Assembly (NCBI RefSeq): GCF_963676665.1
Contig: NZ_OY781378.1
Span: 774,001 to 838,000 of the forward strand
Length of the DNA stretch: 64,000 bases
Origin: an uncultured Tolumonas sp.
GTDB taxonomy: Bacteria; Pseudomonadota; Gammaproteobacteria; Enterobacterales; Aeromonadaceae
Reading direction: 5' to 3'
This document shows positions 47,150-58,855 of the stretch, in pieces. Position 1 is the first letter of the stretch; every line of letters starts with the position of its first letter. The notes under the pieces were generated by a model. It saw nothing but the letters and a program-made list of their open reading frames with translations. It was not told where the DNA came from and did not search any database. Position numbers and translations under genes: made by a program.

Positions 47150-47422
47150 TATGAGCAACTCCTGTTGGAACGCGCTTAATAATTATAGTTTCTTTTTTAA
47201 CCAAAATTTACATTTCAACGGGCGAGATGTTTTGAACAAGAACGTTGTTTAATTTATAGGATGAAGCATGTCTGTCAGTAAATTAATTACAGGAACGTGA
47301 AGGATTGAAATGTTTTCTGGGCCAATGATACTAAAGTTTGGGTATGGTGATATTTTCTAACTCATACCTCTTTTTCGGTTCCATATGGTTGTTCACTCTG
47401 TTCTGCAATCCAGGAGTCAGTT

Positions 47423-47644
47423 ATGTCTAATCAAGACAAGCTAGAAATTGCCAGACTTACACTCGACTATATTATTTCGATCCAGACATCCGAAAATGCT
47501 ACACATGCTTTAAGACGGCTTGAAGCGGAGGCGGGGCGAAATGCCGATCCTGATACGTTTGGCGCTCTATATCGGGTGGTATTTAAAGAAATCGAAGCGA
47601 GCGTTTTATCCGTGAACAATGATGAATCGAAATCGGAAATTTAA
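47423..47644 (+). CDS. small hypothetical protein (73 aa)
   Basis: The frame starts 6 bases after AGGAG, a very good ribosome-binding site, and the ORF has coding-like composition, so I regard it as real. It is acidic overall and helical (LEIARLTLDYIISIQTSEN, ALRRLEAEAG), with no Cys, signal peptide or membrane segment. I recognise no family. It stands alone, followed by AT-rich sequence; the next gene is the riboswitch-controlled protease. Confidence 0.6.
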   Translation: MSNQDKLEIARLTLDYIISIQTSENATHALRRLEAEAGRNADPDTFGALYRVVFKEIEASVLSVNNDESKSEI

Positions 47645-48040
47645 TAAATAAAGTATTTCGTTATTATTTCCTATTCAAACGAGGCTTTTTATTAATAAAT
47701 AAGGCTTCGCTTGGTTATCTTTTTATTATCCTTATGATTTTAAAGAGAAAATGTTTTTTCTTCATGGTTGTTTTTTTATTCTATTGTTTTAAGTGAATTT
47801 TTTGCAGGTGTATTTTATTCCTGTGAATTACTCGTCAATGGAAATTCTTATTTAGTTAAAATTGATTAAAAAATGATCAATTTATCTTTACCATTCTTAG
47901 CGAATTTTGTAGCATTGCTTACAAGTTTGCATGATATGGAAGTCGTAAGTATTTTCATGCTTACGCCTTTATCCAGTCACATTCAGGTGTGATTTCATGT
48001 AAATAATGGGGTCGAATTTTTCGATTCTTTTACCATCGAA
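47645..48040. other. AT-rich spacer before the riboswitch
   Basis: About 400 bases with very low GC and no convincing ORF. A short stem CGTAAG-N10-CTTACG is at 47944-47965. TTGCTT and TATGGA-type elements near 47915-47940 could be the promoter of the riboswitch transcript, which I cannot place exactly. Nothing else is visible. Confidence 0.5.
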
Positions 48041-48138
48041 AGCACTCCCGAAACGGCAAGCCCCGGGTAACCGGGTGCACGCAAAGCCACAGGTCCAATT
48101 TGAGCAATCAGCTGGACAGCTGGGTTACCGAAGGAGCG
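48041..48138 (+). promoter_or_regulatory. cyclic di-GMP-I (GEMM) riboswitch
   Basis: The conserved GEMM-I core is present: ACGGCAAGCC, then GGGTGCACGCAAAGCC, the second stem GTCCA...TGGAC, and the closing GGGTTACCG with the tetraloop-receptor-like end. ACTCC (from 48044) pairs with GGAG (48133-48136) to close P1. Downstream, GAGCGC (48134-48139) can pair with GCGCTT (about 48160-48165) enclosing AAAACG-CTG-CGTTTT, a competing hairpin that overlaps the 3' strand of P1 and so could switch expression. It precedes a secreted protease gene start by 57 bases. Confidence 0.9.
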
Positions 48139-48195
48139 CGTAAAAACGCTGCGTTTTGGGCGCTTTCGAGGTTTTATTACTTGAGGGTACCCAAA

Positions 48196-50310
48196 ATGAT
48201 ATCTTTTTTTGCTTCCACGGCTGTTAGCTATGGCTTGTCTGCGCGAGCACGCTGGTTTGCATTGTTGTTGATGACTATCTTCTGTGGGCTGGGTGGTGCT
48301 AGTGCGCCAGCAATGGCTGAGTCTGCTACACAAACGGCCAGTGCAATCAATACCTCTCAGGTAAGAGAACTCACAACCGAACTTGCTCAATTAATCGCTC
48401 ATTACCGTCAGGCAGATGACAGTGAACAAGCTAATCTGCTCAATGAAATCCAGTCTATAACTGAACAACGCCAAGCCCTGCTGCTTGAATTGGTTGCAGT
48501 TGATCCGGCTGAGGTTTTACGTAATGCACTGCCGGCACAAGCTTTATTAGGAATGCCGACTGAAATTCAAACCCGTCTGGAGCAGTTGCAAACTAATGAA
48601 GGTGAATTAGTTGTTGCCTACGAAGATTATCCTGATGGTAGCCATAAATTACGGCATTTTCTGACCACGCCAGCTGGGGAGCGTCTGGAATTACACTTTA
48701 CTGGCGAAGCGCCTGATGTGCAAAGTGGCGTACATGCAAAGGCCAAAGGTGTATTGGTTGGTAAGCATCTGGTGCTGGAACAAAACGGATTAGAAACTCA
48801 GGCACTGAATGGCAGCACAACAACGACCGCAACAGCCAGTAGTGTCACTATTCAACCAAATACCTTTGGCGAACAAAAAACGCTGGTTATGTTGGTAAAT
48901 TTCCAAGATGCGCCAGCAAATCAGCCTTGGAGTATTGAGCAAGCGCGCAGCATGGTCTTTGGCAATGTTAGCAATTATTTTCTGGAAGCTTCATATCAAC
49001 AAACCTGGCTGACCGGGGATGTTATGGGCTGGTTTACCGTTGCTGTAGACAGCACCAACTGTGATACAACCACCATTGCTCAACAAGCGGATGCGGCTGC
49101 AACTAACGCCGGTGCAAATCTCTCTGCCTACCAACGCCGTGTCTATATTTTCCCTAACATCAGCACCTGTGGCTGGACAGGAATGGGCACTGTTGGTGGT
49201 TTGCCTTCTCAGAGCTGGATCAATGGCTCTCTACAAGTGACTACCATCGGGCATGAGATGGGGCATAACTTTGGTTTACAGCACTCGCATGCACTGGAGT
49301 GTGGTGCCACTACATTGGGTTCATCTTGTCAGACGTTTGAATATGGTGATCGTGATGACATCATGGGGAACTATGTTGCCGGTCATCTGGCGCCGTTCCA
49401 GAAGCTTCAGTTAGGTTGGCTGGGATACGGTTCTTCACCTGCGATTACCGAAGTCAGTACCAGCGGTAGCTATACCTTAACACCTTATGAAATTAATGAT
49501 GGTGGTGTCAAAGCGCTGAAAATCCCAATGGGTGTTGATTCAGCAACTGGCTTGTCTAAATGGTACTACCTTGAATATCGTCAGGCTTTGGGTAGTGATA
49601 GTTTCTTGGCCGGGAATACCAATGTACTCAATGGTGTTGTGATCCGCACCGGTGTTGACGGTGATCGTCGGACCAGTTATCTGCTGGATATGACGCCAGC
49701 CAGTAACAGCACCAGCTATTACGATTGGAGTGATCATGCATTGGCTAGTGGCAAAAGCTACGTTGATACCGCGGCTGGCGTGACTATTACAACGGATTGG
49801 ACTAATGGCAATCAGGCGAGTGTTACTGTCGAATTGGGTCCTCAGACTTGTCAGCACGCAAAACCAACTATTGCGCTGACACCAGCGCAAAGTACAGCAG
49901 TTGCGGCTGGTACATCAGTGAGTTACACCCTGACTTTAACTAATAGCGATAACAGCAGCTGTTCTGGTTCTCAGTTTAATTTACAAGCACAAACACCATC
50001 AGGCTGGACTGCTAATTTTGCACAGACTGCGATGACGCTGAACCCGGGCCAAAGTGCAAGCACTACATTGACCGTTACTTCTGCTACTACAGCGAGCGAT
50101 GGTTCTTACAGCGTCAACTTAACTGCAACTAACAGTAGCGTGACCGGTTATGACGCAACAGGTTCAGTAACTTATGTCGTTAGCACTCCTGTTAATTTGG
50201 CTCCTGTTGCCGTGGCAGACAGCGCAACCACTGTGGATGGGACTGCGGTCAATGTGGCTGTATTGGCAAATGATTATGATCCGGAAGGTCAGGTGTTGAT
50301 TTGCGCTTAA
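48196..50310 (+). pseudogene. secreted metzincin-type metallopeptidase (M11 gametolysin-like), 3' end replaced by an IS21 element
   Basis: 704 residues from ATG 48196 with TTGAGGG upstream; the frame is open back into the riboswitch, which is not coding. Signal peptide ends near AMA|ES (residue ~41). The zinc motif HEMGHNFGLQH (His353, His357, His363, with Glu354) and Met390 in DDIMGNY give a metzincin site of M11 type. A beta-sandwich NEW3-like domain (~550-670) and the start of a cadherin-like/Big_9 repeat (APVAVADSATTVDG...NDYDPEGQ) follow. The last three codons (ICA) come from the IS end, so the original C-terminus is lost. The catalytic part is intact and may still be secreted. Controlled by the c-di-GMP riboswitch. 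Confidence 0.85.
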
Positions 50311-50354
50311 AACTGACCCACTTTTTGCGTTGAATTTTGACCCACCCTAATTCA

Positions 50355-51143
50355 CTATTTTACGGGTTTGGGTTGTGGATAAACCGGTGTCTTTTTCTCC
50401 TTTTTCCCCTTGGTTGAACTTTCTTTAAAACGATAGCTGTCATTCCCAGTTTCAACAATATGGCAATGGTGTGTCACCCGATCTAACAGGGCTGTTGTCA
50501 TCTTCGCATCACCAAATACATTCGACCATTCCGCAAAATTCAGATTGGTCGTGATGATCATGCTGGTACATTCGTATAGTTTACTCATCAAGTGAAAGAG
50601 TAAGGCGCCACCCGTTTGACTAAAGGGTAAGTAACCCATTTCATCCAGTACAACTAAGTCGGTGTGCATCAATCTGGCCGCGATTTGTCCTGCTTTGCCT
50701 TGCTGTTTTTCTTTCTCCAGCGCATTCACCAATTCAATGGTCGAAAAGAATCGAACGCGTCGGTGAAACTGTTCAATGGCCTGTATCCCGATGGCGGTAG
50801 CAAGATGGGTTTTACCGGTTCCCGGGCCGCCCACTAAAACCACATTTTGTGCATTATCCATAAAGTCACCTTGGCATAGTTGCCGGATAAGCGCCTCATT
50901 AGCCATGCTCTCAGTAAAGTTAAAACCATTCACATCTCGATAGGCAGGAAACTTAGCGGCTTTTAATTGATAGGCCACCGAGCGAACTTCTCGCTCTGCC
51001 AGTTCTGCTTTCAATAAATGATCTAATACCGTGATGCTGGCCTGAAATGCCGGTGAGTCTTGTTCCGCAAGATCTGCCAGCGCGTGAGCCATGCCATATA
51101 ACTTCAGTGATTTAAGTACGGGGAGCATGGCATTAGTGAGCAT
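50355..51143 (-). CDS. istB: IstB-like ATP-binding transposition helper protein
   Basis: 262 residues. AAA+ domain with Walker [16 protein letters not shown] and Walker [13 protein letters not shown], then sensor-like [10 protein letters not shown] and [12 protein letters not shown] typical of IS21 IstB. It assembles on DNA and directs IstA to the target. Lys-rich C-terminus ([10 protein letters not shown]). Its start overlaps the istA stop by 11 bases. Confidence 0.95.
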   Translation of the reverse strand: MLTNAMLPVLKSLKLYGMAHALADLAEQDSPAFQASITVLDHLLKAELAEREVRSVAYQLKAAKFPAYRDVNGFNFTESMANEALIRQLCQGDFMDNAQNVVLVGGPGTGKTHLATAIGIQAIEQFHRRVRFFSTIELVNALEKEKQQGKAGQIAARLMHTDLVVLDEMGYLPFSQTGGALLFHLMSKLYECTSMIITTNLNFAEWSNVFGDAKMTTALLDRVTHHCHIVETGNDSYRFKESSTKGKKEKKTPVYPQPKPVK

Positions 51144-52650
51144 GATGATCTCCTTGCAGTCTCAGATTGTCATAGCGGGTCACGTTAGCCAACGGCTCGA
51201 TCTTCAGTGTCAGCTCGGGTGGGACATCTATCGGTGCCAGCGGTGTTTTATCCAGTAATCGACTCAAAATATTGAGGACAATTTGCTTCGAGGGTGCGCC
51301 CGTCTCCAACGCTAATTCAACTGCCGTCAATACATCCTGTTCATCGTGCAGCAATACCAGCGCTAAAATGTCCACCATCTCCCGATCACCTCCTATGCGC
51401 TTGAGTAGAATGGATTGCAATGTCCGGAAGGCTTGAGGCAATTCGACAAACGGCGCACCGTTACGCAATGCCCCCGGCTTTCGCTGTAATACAGAGAGAT
51501 AATGTCGCCAGTCGTAGATGATGAGTGGGTGTTCATGTTTGCGATTAAACAACCGTTGATGGACCGCGATAATGCCGCCTTCTGCAATCACCTCGAGACG
51601 GTCATGATAAATGTGCAAACTCACCGGGCGGTTGGCAAATGACGAGGGCACGCTGTAACGCGTGCGTTCAAAGGTCAGCAAACTCGTGGGAGAGATCCGC
51701 TTTGTTTGCTCGACGAATCCATCAAAAGGCTGGCCAACTGGCATCAGGAAGGGACGTTCATCATCCAGTGCGGCCTGGATTGTTCTGGCTTCAGTAGGAT
51801 GGGTTGATTCATGCCAGAGCGCGACACAACGTGCAGCCAACCAATCGTTCAATGCCGTCAGTGACGGCATCTCAGGCACTTTTTGCCACAATCGTCGCCG
51901 GGCATCCTGTACATTCTTCTCGATCTGACCCTTTTCCCAACCGGCGGCTGGATTACAAAACTCAGCATCAAACAAATAGTGACTAACCATGGCCGCAAAC
52001 CGGGCATTCACATCGCGCTGCTTACCCTGTTTTACCTTATCTACGGCGGTCTTCATATTGTCGTAGATGCCCCGTTGTGGAATACCACCCCATGCCGTAA
52101 AGGCATGGTAATGCGCATCAAACAGCATCTCATGGGTTTGCAGCGGATAAGCGCGAACGAAGAAAGCACGGCTGTAACTCAATTTACAATGAGCAACTTG
52201 CAGCTTGACGCGTTCACCCGCAATTACCGCCCAATCCTCGCTCCAATCAAATTGAAATGCTTCGCCGGGCGAAAACTGCAAAGGGATATAGGTGTGCTTG
52301 CTAGCACCGTGAGTGGATTCTAATTGCCGACGACGCCACTCGCGGGCAAATACCGCTACGCGATCATAGGAGCCATCAAAACCGAGGGTACATAAATCAG
52401 CGTGCATCTGTTTGACGGAGCGGCGTTGTTTACGAGAGGTTCTGGCTGCATCGGTTAACCACTGCGTCAGTTTATCGGTAAAAGCATCGAGTTTACTGGG
52501 TGTTTGCCGTTGAGGATAAAGGGGTTCAGCAATCTCAGTTCTGAGATAACGGCGAACTGTATTGCGGGAAAATCCGGTACGGCGGGCGATCTCCCGGATC
52601 GAGAGTTTATCGCGGAAATACCAACGTCTGATCTTGCTCAAAATGGCCAC
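51133..52650 (-). CDS. istA: IS21-family transposase
   Basis: 505 residues from GTG 52650 with AGGAG upstream; the open frame extends 24 codons further into the IS end. N-terminal helix-turn-helix with [21 protein letters not shown], then a DDE core: Asp in FQFDWSED, Asp in [11 protein letters not shown], Glu in [12 protein letters not shown]. The C-terminal beta-barrel domain ([21 protein letters not shown]) follows. Apparently intact, so the element may still be active. Confidence 0.94.
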   Translation of the reverse strand: MAILSKIRRWYFRDKLSIREIARRTGFSRNTVRRYLRTEIAEPLYPQRQTPSKLDAFTDKLTQWLTDAARTSRKQRRSVKQMHADLCTLGFDGSYDRVAVFAREWRRRQLESTHGASKHTYIPLQFSPGEAFQFDWSEDWAVIAGERVKLQVAHCKLSYSRAFFVRAYPLQTHEMLFDAHYHAFTAWGGIPQRGIYDNMKTAVDKVKQGKQRDVNARFAAMVSHYLFDAEFCNPAAGWEKGQIEKNVQDARRRLWQKVPEMPSLTALNDWLAARCVALWHESTHPTEARTIQAALDDERPFLMPVGQPFDGFVEQTKRISPTSLLTFERTRYSVPSSFANRPVSLHIYHDRLEVIAEGGIIAVHQRLFNRKHEHPLIIYDWRHYLSVLQRKPGALRNGAPFVELPQAFRTLQSILLKRIGGDREMVDILALVLLHDEQDVLTAVELALETGAPSKQIVLNILSRLLDKTPLAPIDVPPELTLKIEPLANVTRYDNLRLQGDHHAH

Positions 52651-52760
52651 GTTAATCACTCCTAACTCCCGCTCATAAAATAAGCAGGATAGTCTGTTTA
52701 CGTGGGTCAAATTTCGACGCAAATATGTGGGTTTAGTGGGTCAGTTTTAAACGCAAATCA

Positions 52761-53117
52761 ACAATTTCTGGACTTTCTTTACTTCAGAACGCGTTAGCTT
52801 CAGGGCCTTTAACACCAGCTACAGCATATGATGTGTTGCATGCTCAGTTTGTAAATGTGAGCGGAGCTGGACCTAATGTAATCAGTGAAATTTTACATTC
52901 ATACGATAACACCTGTTTCGCGGTAATGAATAGTCGTTCTGTCTCGGAACTTAATAAAGTATCGAATGCCAAATTCCCCCCTAATCTTAAGAAAAATACT
53001 GTTACAGGTGTGATCTACCAACAATTCTGTGATGAAGCAAAAAAAGTGTGTAATGCCCTAGGTCTTAATAATTTCTCTGAATTTGATGCTTTGATGAACT
53101 ACGATTACCAGCGGTAG
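52761..53117 (+). pseudogene. orphan 3' gene fragment next to the IS21 element
   Basis: A frame open from the last IS base (TCA|ACA) to TAG at 53115-53117, about 118 codons, with no start of its own before 52833. It does not continue the metallopeptidase (no beta-repeat pattern). The region ISEILHSYDNTCFAVMNSRSV, then VTGVIYQQFCDEAKKVCNALGL and EFDALMNYDYQR, reminds me of a helical domain found in restriction-associated proteins; this is a weak impression only. It is the 3' end of a gene whose 5' part has been lost. Confidence 0.5.
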
Positions 53118-53561
53118 TGGTAGAAAAATAAGTTCTACTTTGAATGGCGGACAGCCCAGATCTAAGCCCGCCATTTATCTCCAAATGAATTTGCGAAGAG
53201 CGGATATTTATACAATTAGAAAGACCGGATATCGCCCAGAGCCTTTTCTACCCATATCCGCAAATAACAGCTATGCCAAAACTTGCCATTCCAACGGCAT
53301 CACTTCAACACTGACTCATCCGTTTTACCTATTCCAAGGTACATCCAATCTTCCTGAATTTCTAACGCCAGCATAACCAAAGTACACCAGACAAAAGACC
53401 GGAATTCGGACAGGAGAGTTTTTCACGAAAAATACAGGCAAATTACTGTCGGTGGCGACGAAGCGTCGGATATGTGTTGCAGAAAATGACGAGCTAAAAA
53501 TTCTTGCTAAGAGGGAAGGCTAGTCCGAAACAACAGGATATCTACCGGAAACCAAAAACAA
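53118..53561. other. non-coding spacer between the gene fragment and the tRNA cluster
   Basis: About 440 bases without a convincing gene. AATGGCGG (53143-53150) and CCGCCATT (53168-53175) form a hairpin soon after the fragment's stop, possibly its terminator, though without a T run. ORFs present (for example 53140-53376) have no ribosome-binding site or coding pattern. Confidence 0.45.
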
Positions 53562-53590
53562 AAAAGCCTCACATTGTTGTGAGGCTTTCA
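53562..53590 (-). terminator. rho-independent terminator of the tRNA cluster
   Basis: AAAGCCTCAC pairs with GTGAGGCTTT around ATTGTT; on the minus strand it is followed by TTTTTTGTTTTT. It lies 7 bases beyond the last tRNA of the Phe-Thr-Phe operon. Confidence 0.88.
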
Positions 53591-53596
53591 TATTCA

Positions 53597-53672
53597 TGGT
53601 GCCCAGACGCGGAATCGAACCACGGACACGCGGATTTTCAATCCGCTGCTCTACCGACTGAGCTATCTGGGC
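53597..53672 (-). tRNA. tRNA-Phe (GAA), copy 2
   Basis: 76 nt. GCCCAGA acceptor pairs with TCTGGGC, D-arm TAGCTCAGTCGGTAGAGC, anticodon loop TTGAAAA, T-loop GGTTCGATTCC, encoded CCA (53597-53599). Identical to the copy at 53807-53882. Confidence 0.97.
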
Positions 53673-53684
53673 TAAGAGAAGGAA

Positions 53685-53760
<76 letters not shown>

Positions 53761-53806
53761 ACACAAATTTGTTACTTAACTCGCTACAGCAAGTTAACTT
53801 AAATGA

Positions 53807-53882
53807 TGGTGCCCAGACGCGGAATCGAACCACGGACACGCGGATTTTCAATCCGCTGCTCTACCGACTGAGCTATCTGGGC
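53807..53882 (-). tRNA. tRNA-Phe (GAA), copy 1
   Basis: 76 nt with encoded CCA (53807-53809); first tRNA of the minus-strand Phe-Thr-Phe unit. Same sequence as the other Phe copy 135 bases away. Confidence 0.97.
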
Positions 53883-54011
53883 AACGGGGCGCATTAAACA
53901 AAATAAGCGGTTTTAAGTCAACGCTTTTTTCCGAAACCCCTCAATTTTCAGTTCGTTTGCTGCTTTGCTGAACAAAACCAGAAAATGACTGGTTTATTCC
54001 TAGACAAACGG

Positions 54012-54287
54012 TTATTTAGCGCTCGGTGGTACATAACCTTCAATTTGCACTTCACCGTCTTCAAACAGATATTTTTCCATCTCAGCTTGCAGTAAGGCAC
54101 GATGCTCTGTGTTCATCATGTTCAGTTTTTTTTCATTGATCAGCATGGTCTGTTTTTTTTGCCATTCCGCCCAAGCTTCCTGAGAGATGTTGTCAAAAAT
54201 TCGCTTACCCAATTCACCGGGAACCAGTTGAAAGGCCATACCTGGGGCTTCTTTTTTCAGTCGCTGACAAAATACAATTCGGGACAT
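54012..54287 (-). CDS. yggX: oxidative damage protection / Fe(2+)-trafficking protein
   Basis: 91 residues, full length. [17 protein letters not shown] with the conserved Cys7, [20 protein letters not shown] and [15 protein letters not shown] are the YggX signature. It protects Fe-S proteins and trafficks iron in E. coli and Salmonella. Starts 11 bases after the mutY stop, the conserved mutY-yggX pair. Confidence 0.95.
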   Translation of the reverse strand: MSRIVFCQRLKKEAPGMAFQLVPGELGKRIFDNISQEAWAEWQKKQTMLINEKKLNMMNTEHRALLQAEMEKYLFEDGEVQIEGYVPPSAK

Positions 54288-54298
54288 AGTTATTTTCT

Positions 54299-55252
54299 CT
54301 ATTGTTGCAGTTCAGGATAAGTCAGTAATTTCAGTGTCACCGCAGACAGGCCAACACTGGATGGTTGCTTGAGGTTATACCAAAGTTCGTTGCTTTGCTC
54401 CATGATGCTGTGTGCAGGATGCGGCATGCTGACCAGCAGGGGAGTGATATCCAGATGAAAGTGGCTAAAAGTGTGCCGGAATGCACTCAGCGGCTGAATT
54501 GCCAGCTCTGTATAGCCTTGTTGCTGTAGCCAGTGCTGTGCTTCGCTAATATCACTAAATTCCGGAAAGCTGAATAATCCGCCCCAGATGCCCTGCGCCG
54601 GGCGTTGCTGCAACCAGACACTCTGTGCATGACGCATGATCAATAGACAGGTTTGTTTTACCGGGATCTGTTTCTTATTTGGTTTAGGTGTCGGGTAGGC
54701 AGTGGGTTTACCTTGCAGATAACCACCACAATCATCGTGCATCGGGCAAATGGTGCATTGCGGTTTAGTGCGACTGCAAAGGCTGGCACCCAAATCCATC
54801 ATCGCCTGGTTATAGTGTTCCACGCGCTCTGTGGGGGTGAGTTTATTCGCCCAATCCCAAAGTTCATTTTCAATTTGCTTTTGCCCCGGCCAGCCTTCCA
54901 GTGCTAACCAACGTGTGAGCACTCGTTTGACGTTACCATCTAAAATCGCATGATGCTGTTTTAACGACAGCGATAAAATAGCACCAGCCGTAGAGCGGCC
55001 AATGCCCGGTAAGTCGACGACCTCATCGAAGGTTACTGGAAACAATCCTTGATATTGATCGCGTATAACTTCGGCCGCTTTGTGCAGGTTGCGGGCGCGG
55101 GCGTAATAACCCAGCCCTGTCCATAGATGTAAGACTTCATCCAGCGGTGCATTGGCGAGGCTTAACACATCAGGGAAGCGTGCCATAAAGCGTTCGTAAT
55201 ATGGGATCACGGTGCTGACTTGCGTCTGTTGCAACATGATCTCAGTAATCAC
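54299..55252 (-). pseudogene. mutY: 5'-truncated A/G-specific adenine glycosylase
   Basis: 317 residues from GTG 55252, versus about 350 in E. coli MutY. Homology starts at [12 protein letters not shown]; the Glu in ITEIM is the catalytic Glu37 equivalent, but the preceding ~33 residues (helix with the GRKTLPW segment) are missing. The in-frame TAA two codons upstream and absence of the missing part in any frame show the break. The rest is intact: [13 protein letters not shown], catalytic-Asp region LDGNVKRVL, the four-Cys Fe-S cluster ([15 protein letters not shown]) and the NUDIX-like C-terminus ([14 protein letters not shown] type). It may be inactive or reduced in function. Confidence 0.82.
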
Positions 55253-55783
55253 GAATTAAGTGGTACTTTGAAAAATACATAGATATTTTATATGGTTATC
55301 TTTTTTTAGCTTTAGTAAGTGGTTCAAGTTGTTCTTGATCCTATGCATGAATATTTTTCATGTGACAAGATAGGTTTTCCTAAAGACTATATCAATAGAC
55401 GTACCTACAAAAAGTAAGTTAACTAATATTCTATTACGCGATATGGATTCAAAAGAGTGTTTTTCTCATGCTGAACGAAACATGTTTTTGGACATAAACG
55501 TTTTATAGATAGTTATGGTACAGCAAGCACACGCGTGCAAGACTTCGTTTATTTCTACTGCAATCATGTTTACCTGACGGTCCGTTTGTATGACCGTCGA
55601 ATTTATTCAATATTTTGTGTGCATAATACCTGTAATGCATCATGCAACTGCTGCTCTACAACACCACTTATAGTCAATAAGCTGTTGCGTATGTTCTTTA
55701 CAAAAGAGGTCTTACGCATGTTTTGCATACAAAACAATGATAAAAATATATTTTCCAATTATTTACACAGTGATATCTGATTG

Positions 55784-55805
55784 AAAAAATGGGCTGTTTA
55801 GCCCA
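55784..55805 (-). terminator. rho-independent terminator, minus strand
   Basis: TGGGCT-AAAC-AGCCCA followed by TTTTTT on the minus strand. No minus-strand gene lies just upstream (katG ends at 56430), so it may terminate an unannotated small transcript or late katG read-through. Confidence 0.55.
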
Positions 55806-55878
55806 ATAAAATTAGCTATCTGCGACGAATTATGCAGTTTTAAGCCCGAATAATGGCTGTTGCCGCGGAGTCTTATGG

Positions 55879-55908
55879 GCTCTATTTTTCTTGAAATAGG
55901 GCTTTTTT
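55879..55908 (+). terminator. rho-independent terminator, plus strand
   Basis: GCTCTATTT pairs with AAATAGGGC around TTCTTG (one G-U pair), followed by TTTTTT. It faces the next gene (55960), so it is either the end of an unannotated plus-strand small RNA or a leader attenuator of that gene. Confidence 0.6.
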
Positions 55909-55959
55909 ACGGTAGCATACCGAGCGCCATAACAATCCTGAACAGAATTTCGGATAAAA

Positions 55960-56229
55960 ATGAAGCTGGATAAATGTACTGCCACCATTGTGAGTTGGAT
56001 GAAAAAATGTGGCTATATCAACCTCGATGATCTTGTTTGCGAACGCTTGATCCATGATTTTTCCGATAATAAGGTGATCCGCAGTCTGGATTGGTTAGCG
56101 AAAAATCAGCTCATTCAGGAACGCCACGAACGGCCAGGTTGTGAACCCTATATTTTGGTGCCGGGTGGTGTTGAGTATTCAAGCGATGAGTGGTGTCTGA
56201 GCGAGGTGGGGAAAATGCTGCGTTGGTAA
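55960..56229 (+). CDS. small hypothetical protein (89 aa)
   Basis: MKLDKCTATIVSWMKKCGYINLDDLVCERLI and a C-terminal half that could form a winged-helix-like unit (NKVIRSLDWLAKNQLIQERHE). Three Cys residues in the first half are spaced without a recognised metal motif. No signal peptide. CGGAT-like site 7 bases before the ATG is weak. No family recognised; a small DNA-binding regulator is possible but unproven. It lies 50 bases after a plus-strand terminator. Confidence 0.5.
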   Translation: MKLDKCTATIVSWMKKCGYINLDDLVCERLIHDFSDNKVIRSLDWLAKNQLIQERHERPGCEPYILVPGGVEYSSDEWCLSEVGKMLRW

Positions 56230-56355
56230 CATTAATAGACAGTGATTATCGCTTAGTCATAAATAGCGTGATATCTGCTTTAGATACATCTGATATCTCT
56301 AAATTTTTTGGTGTCTAGTCTTTGACAAAACAGCGATCAAGATAAGCTTCTGTAA

Positions 56356-56393
56356 CAGGTAATGCAAACTAAGTTCCCCGTTGGCATTACCTG
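56356..56393. terminator. long hairpin downstream of katG
   Basis: CAGGTAATGC (56356-56365) and GCATTACCTG (56384-56393) are a perfect 10-bp inverted repeat 36 bases beyond the katG stop. There is no strong T run on either strand, so it may be an RNA-stabilising element rather than an intrinsic terminator. Confidence 0.5.
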
Positions 56394-56429
56394 AATACTC
56401 ATTTTTAGTTCAATCCATGTTGATTTTGG

Positions 56430-58855
<2,426 letters not shown>

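Larger units (their letters stand above)
50297..52760. mobile_element. IS21-family insertion sequence
   Basis: 2464 bp with istA and istB on the minus strand. Ends are TGATTTGCGCTTAAAACTGACC (left, 50297) and the inverted TGATTTGCGTTTAAAACTGACC (right), beginning TG and ending CA as in IS21. A second copy of the terminal motif, TTTGCGTTGAATTTTGACCC (left) and TTTGCGTCGAAATTTGACCC (right), lies inside each end; repeated end motifs are an IS21 trait. Flanks are GGTGT and ACAAT, with no target duplication. Inserted in, and truncating, the metallopeptidase gene. Confidence 0.93.
55253..55959. other. AT-rich spacer upstream of truncated mutY
   Basis: About 700 bases with no supported gene. It contains several hairpins and inverted repeats: GACGGTC-N9-GACCGTC (55576-55598), GTTTTG-CATA-CAAAAC (55720-55735), TGGGCT-GTTT-AGCCCA (55790-55805) and a terminator at 55879. 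The trmB gene usually upstream of mutY is not here. This looks like a rearrangement scar. Confidence 0.6.

Noticed and set aside
48100..48195. N-terminal extension of the metallopeptidase from 48100
   Set aside because: It overlaps the c-di-GMP riboswitch; a signal peptide begins at 48196, which has its own ribosome-binding site.
53140..53376. 78-aa ORF between the gene fragment and the tRNA cluster
   Set aside because: No ribosome-binding site, starts inside a hairpin, and has no recognisable pattern.
55535..55780. 81-aa Cys-rich ORF upstream of mutY
   Set aside because: GTG start without a ribosome-binding site, in a low-GC hairpin-rich spacer where open frames arise by chance.
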